A stretch of 7,502 nucleotides of DNA from Candidatus Campbellbacteria bacterium CG10_big_fil_rev_8_21_14_0_10_35_52 (GTDB taxonomy: Bacteria > Patescibacteriota > Minisyncoccia > Phycocordibacterales > UBA2163): NCBI GenBank assembly GCA_002778715.1, contig PFAA01000050.1, positions 1,105 through 8,606 on the forward strand, given 5' to 3'. This document shows, piece by piece, positions 5,119 to 7,502 of the stretch; position 1 is the first letter of the stretch; every line of letters starts with the position of its first letter. The notes under the pieces were generated by a model. It was not told where the DNA came from. It searched no databases and was given only the letters and a program-made list of their open reading frames with translations. The position numbers were made by a program, and so were the translations under genes.

Positions 5119-5202
5119 ACCCAGCTCGCGTAACTTTTTAATTGGAGAACAGCCAAACCCTTCCCACCTTCTTCAGCAGGAGGATAAGTTGAGCCGACAT
5201 CG
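5119..5202 (-). rRNA. rrl: 23S exon 3 (E. coli 2501-2584)
   Basis: Eighty-four bases, exactly the length of E. coli 2501-2584. It begins CGATGTCGGCTC (containing A2503 and U2506) and ends GCGAGCTGGGT. It includes the A-loop (helix 92) region. The beginning pairs with ACAUCG in the 2500 intron (P10), and the end is the P1 substrate of the 2584 intron. Confidence 0.94.
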
Positions 5203-5251
5203 CTATGTCGTATTTTTCTTCCGTTACCGGAAGGATCGGACTATATCTTCA

Positions 5252-5291
5252 CCCAGCACTTATTTTTGCAAAAACAAAAATAAGTGCTGGG
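5252..5291. repeat. AT-rich hairpin shared by two introns, copy 2
   Basis: CCCAGCACTTATTTTTG (5252-5268) and its exact complement (5275-5291) form 17 perfect pairs around a 6-base loop. It is placed between R and S, in P8 of the 2500 intron. The hairpin at 4950-4984 has the same arm sequence in a different structural position of another intron. Confidence 0.9.
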
Positions 5292-5356
5292 GTTCGGCGT
5301 ATTAGCATGAAGTTTTCCTTCACACTCCGACCAGTTAAGGTCAAGTCTCTACAGGG

Positions 5357-5935
5357 TCATAACCCAATTTTGTATTTCATAGATGGAATAATATGTTTTT
5401 CAATTATTCCAAATAGTTTAGAAATACTGAATGATGTCAATCTGATGCGATAATATTCTTTGTCTTTATTCAATGTCCCGTTTAATCCCATATTTTCTAA
5501 ATATTTCAGTAATTTATACTGATCATCTTTTGAAAATTGCTGAGTATTAAGATAAACATTGCTTTTACCACACCTACTGCCATCATCCATAAACCATACT
5601 GCCAAACTCATTGAATCTAATATTAGATCAGGAATACATTTCTTTTTATCTCTGTAAAACAAATCCATTATTCTTGTAAATTCAGGATGTTGTTTTGTAA
5701 AAAATCTATATGCTATCCGGTTCCCATTTCCTTTTCTATATTTTGGACCAGTTCGCGTTAAATTTTTAATGATTTCGTATTTCCATTCAACATACTCTCT
5801 TTGAGTTATTGAATGATTTACCTCAAGAAATGCATTTTTTATCCATTTTGCTTGACGGATATATCCGTCTCCTAAAAGAGTTCCAGTGAGAAATGACTTT
5901 TGTAATTGAGTTAGACTTCCCACGGTATTGTCCAT
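5357..5935 (-). CDS. LAGLIDADG homing endonuclease, two motifs
   Basis: Intron-encoded homing endonuclease of 192 residues, expected to cut intron-less 23S genes near position 2500 and so copy the intron into them. Two LAGLIDADG-type helices are visible: LTGTLLGDGYI (residues 16-26, acidic D23) and LAVWFMDDGS (111-120, D117-D118). The GDG and MDDG wording fits the LAGLIDADG_2 (PF03161-like) family. Both motifs keep their acidic residues and there is no frameshift, so it may be active. The frame stays open upstream to a GTG at 6031, but that codon lies inside the P1 guide and P2 of the ribozyme. I chose the ATG at 5935. A GTG at 5923 is an alternative. The chosen start puts the first codons on the Q element. 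No strong ribosome binding site is seen. The stop (TGA) falls just before R. Confidence 0.87.
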   Translation of the reverse strand: MDNTVGSLTQLQKSFLTGTLLGDGYIRQAKWIKNAFLEVNHSITQREYVEWKYEIIKNLTRTGPKYRKGNGNRIAYRFFTKQHPEFTRIMDLFYRDKKKCIPDLILDSMSLAVWFMDDGSRCGKSNVYLNTQQFSKDDQYKLLKYLENMGLNGTLNKDKEYYRIRLTSFSISKLFGIIEKHIIPSMKYKIGL

Positions 5936-6063
5936 ACGCTCAATTATATCATTATTATGATATAAGACCTGCGTATGGAGTCCACCGTTATAAGCCAAAT
6001 TGTTTTTGTATGAGATTACTCTCATAGGCACCCCGATGTTTCTCAGTGTTTAGTTGAGAGTTA

Positions 6064-6641
6064 AGGTGCCGAACTCCGCCGTCGATATGAACTCTTGGGC
6101 GGAACCAGCCTGTTATCCCCAGGGTAGCTTTTATCCGTTGATCTCTGGCCGCGTCTAAAGCGGACCATCGGTTCACTATGTTCTGCTTTCGCATCTGCTT
6201 CTCATGTACGAGTCGCAGTCAAGCTGGCTTGTGCCATTACACTATCGGCACGGTTTCCATTCGCGCCTAGCCAACCTTAATAAACTCCTCCGTTACTTTT
6301 TAGGAGGATGTCGCCCCAACAAAACTGCCCGCCACGCACTGTTCCGCGCCGTTTTTACCGTCGTGGTTAGAAATTGAAATTTAATAGAGCGGTATTTCAC
6401 TGACGACTCCGCTTATCCCAAAAGATAAACATCAAAGTCTCCCGCCTATGCTACGCAATTAAATCGCAATCCCAATACGAAGCTACAGTAAAGCTCCTGG
6501 GGTCTTTTCGTCTAGCTGCAGGTAACCGGCGTCTTCACCGGTATTGCATTTTCACCGAGCTGTTCCTCGAGACAGTTTCCAGGTCATTACGCCATTCGTG
6601 CGCGTCTGAATTTACCAGACAAGGAAATTCGCTACCTTAGG
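6064..6641 (-). rRNA. rrl: 23S exon 2 (E. coli 1924-2500)
   Basis: A 578-base exon against 577 in E. coli. It begins CCTAAGGTAGCG and ends GGCACCT. It contains the GGGGATAACAGGCTG segment with A2451 and the P-loop region. The near-identical length means there is no further intron or large insertion in this part of domains IV and V. Confidence 0.95.
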
Positions 6642-6702
6642 CATTCGATCTTTAAAACAAGAGTTTTAAAGCACCTTATGGACTATATCTTATCAGTATA
6701 AC

Positions 6703-7296
6703 TTACTGATTTTGGCGTGTAGTCTCTGAGGATTTTCTAAGAGTGTCGAATTGATCTGATAATGTTTCGTAAATATACTCTTTTGAGTATTTTCGATTTT
6801 TACCTTGAGCATTCATAGTGAATGCTATATCTACAATTCGTTTAAATCCTTCCATATCAAGATGGGTCTTTTTATCCACCATATCCACTATTTTTGAAAA
6901 TTTATTAAAATCTTCCGTTTTAGTGGCAAGTTGATATTTGTTAAAGAAAGGTATTATTTTTTTATGAAGCGTTTTATTGTTTTCAATTGTATAAGTAAAC
7001 ACATTATACGGAGAAGTTTTTCTATGAATTCTCCCCGTTTTAAATACTTTGTCTTTTAAAAGAAGAAGTATGTCTTTATTGTTCTCGTGTTGATACACAT
7101 TAAAGACCGGGTTAAGAATCCATTTCCATCCTTTCGCTAACAATGGATACTTTTGCCGCGTCATCGCGACACTGAAACTCGATTCACCGTCTACAAAACC
7201 TGCAACAAAATAGTTTAGATATTTTCCTTGCAGTTTTGAAAGACGATTATAATATTCTTTATGTTTTTGTTGTATTGTCATCGTGTTAGATGACAC
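6703..7296 (-). CDS. LAGLIDADG homing endonuclease, single motif
   Basis: Intron-encoded homing endonuclease of 197 residues, expected to act as a homodimer on intron-less 23S genes at position 1923. One LAGLIDADG helix is present (YFVAGFVDGESSFSV, residues 29-43). The acidic catalytic position is E38, and the usual GEG reads GES. This fits the LAGLIDADG_1 (PF00961-like) group. The size is close to I-CeuI and larger than I-CreI. I chose the GTG at 7296 because AGGAAAG lies 9 bases upstream (7312-7306). That ribosome binding site falls within the Q element of the ribozyme. The ATG at 7281 is an alternative without such a site. The last dozen residues (SSETTRQNQ) are encoded by R and P3 of the core, and the TAA lies in P8. 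The frame is intact, so it may be active. Confidence 0.88.
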   Translation of the reverse strand: MSSNTMTIQQKHKEYYNRLSKLQGKYLNYFVAGFVDGESSFSVAMTRQKYPLLAKGWKWILNPVFNVYQHENNKDILLLLKDKVFKTGRIHRKTSPYNVFTYTIENNKTLHKKIIPFFNKYQLATKTEDFNKFSKIVDMVDKKTHLDMEGFKRIVDIAFTMNAQGKNRKYSKEYIYETLSDQFDTLRKSSETTRQNQ

Positions 7297-7305
7297 TCTT
7301 AGAAT

Positions 7306-7312
7306 CTTTCCT
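7306..7312 (-). promoter_or_regulatory. Ribosome binding site inside the ribozyme core
   Basis: AGGAAAG sits 9 bases before the GTG at 7296. It is part of the Q element needed for P4/P6 pairing, so folding of the ribozyme should hide it and compete with translation of the endonuclease. The competition is inference. Confidence 0.5.
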
Positions 7313-7459
7313 GCTGATTGTCTGCGTCGGCTTTTAGATTTTTACCATCAAGGTACTAAAAGTTCATTGCAGATTTTCCAGCATATAGCCAAATTTTACA
7401 ACGGCCCTTTTTGTTTCTTTTTTCATATTTTAACAATATGAGAAAAGCGTAGCAAAACT

Positions 7460-7502
7460 ACCGTTATAGTTACGGCCGACATTCACCAGGGCTTATATCT
7501 GC
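7460..7502 (-). rRNA. rrl: 23S exon 1 (to E. coli 1923), partial
   Basis: Forty-three bases ending GGCCGTAACTATAACGGT, the loop and 3' arm of helix 69 up to E. coli 1923. The upstream part of the 23S gene is outside the window. The last six bases are the P1 substrate of the following intron. Confidence 0.94.

Larger units (their letters stand above)
5203..6063 (-). ncRNA. Group I intron at 23S 2500 with endonuclease ORF
   Basis: An 861-base ribozyme intron. P1 pairs exon GGCACCU with GGGUGCC (6033-6027), seven pairs ending in U.G. P10 pairs 3'-exon CGAUGU with ACAUCG (6039-6034), six perfect pairs beside the guide. P2 is UAUGAGA-GUAA-UCUCAUA. P is at 5998-5978, Q at 5932-5913 (GGACAATACCGTGGGAAGTC), R at 5358-5339 and S at 5250-5238 (AAGATATAGTCC). 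P9 is CUUCCG-GUAA-CGGAAG (5233-5218), and the last base is G (5203). P8 holds a 17-bp hairpin (5252-5291). The LAGLIDADG gene fills the space between Q and R (P6 loop). Splice sites are supported by two independent pairings. Confidence 0.94.
6642..7459 (-). ncRNA. Group I intron at 23S 1923 with endonuclease ORF
   Basis: An 818-base ribozyme intron in helix 69, at the site used by the I-CeuI intron. P1 pairs exon AACGGU with GCCGUU (7405-7400), six pairs ending in U.G. P10 pairs 3'-exon CCU with the adjacent AGG. P lies near 7390-7367 and Q at 7320-7302 (AATCAGCAGGAAAG). R is at 6731-6714 (CCTCAGAGACTACACGCC), P8 is ATCAGT/ACTGAT and S is AAGATATAGTCC (6691-6680). P9 is CTTTAAAAC-TCTT-GTTTTAAAG (6672-6651). 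The last base is G (6642). P9 lacks the GUAA loop of the other three introns, and the encoded endonuclease is of another family, so this intron probably arrived independently. The ORF runs from the P6 loop into R, P3 and P8. Confidence 0.94.

Noticed and set aside
5205..5453. Plus-strand ORF of 82 residues
   Set aside because: It is antisense to the ribozyme core (R, S, P8, P9) of the 2500 intron and resembles no protein family.
5988..6194. Minus-strand ORF of 68 residues
   Set aside because: It crosses from conserved 23S exon into intron and has no protein features, so it is a chance frame in rRNA.

Overview
The window most resembles a member of the Candidate Phyla Radiation (Patescibacteria, perhaps a Parcubacteria-like lineage). 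It is AT-rich and compact. It has a 23S rRNA gene split by several self-splicing introns, a small membrane protein with the KNGDE..DCGG cysteine motif often seen in that group, and a peripheral IS-transposase remnant. The taxonomic call is inference. No ribosomal protein or other marker gene is present to settle it.

Layout. Positions 1-472 are debris: a possible partial minus-strand ORF running off the left edge, paired hairpins, and a decayed integrase-type transposase tail. A plus-strand HD-domain phosphohydrolase gene (473-1165) begins inside that remnant. It converges on a minus-strand two-gene operon: a membrane-anchored, cysteine-motif, FxLYD-like protein (3252-2494) followed 3 bases later by rodA/mrdB (2490-1342). 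Two related hairpins between the converging genes look like opposing terminators. Positions 3253-3607 hold no gene but several strong inverted repeats, including the probable end of the rRNA operon.

The right half (3608-7502) is a minus-strand rRNA operon, transcribed right to left: 23S rRNA (5' part outside the window), an oddly shaped tRNA, then 5S rRNA. The 23S gene is the main interest. It is interrupted by four group I introns, at E. coli positions 1923, 2500, 2584 and 2593. I placed every splice site by finding the exon/guide pairing (P1, with the canonical U.G at the cut site), the 3'-exon pairing (P10) and the terminal G of the intron. Exon lengths then match E. coli numbering almost exactly: 578 bases for a 577-base interval, 84 for 84, and 9 for 9. 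In the window, 2391 intron bases interrupt 1005 exon bases.

The introns at 2584 and 2593 are separated by a 9-base exon that begins with the peptidyl-transferase base U2585. The 1923 intron carries a single-motif LAGLIDADG endonuclease gene. The 2500 intron carries a two-motif LAGLIDADG endonuclease of a different family. The other two introns have no ORF. The introns at 2500, 2584 and 2593 share a P9 hairpin with a GUAA tetraloop, and two of them share an AT-rich hairpin in different structural positions. These three look like related copies, while the 1923 intron looks like an independent arrival. All four must be removed before a working peptidyl transferase centre can form.
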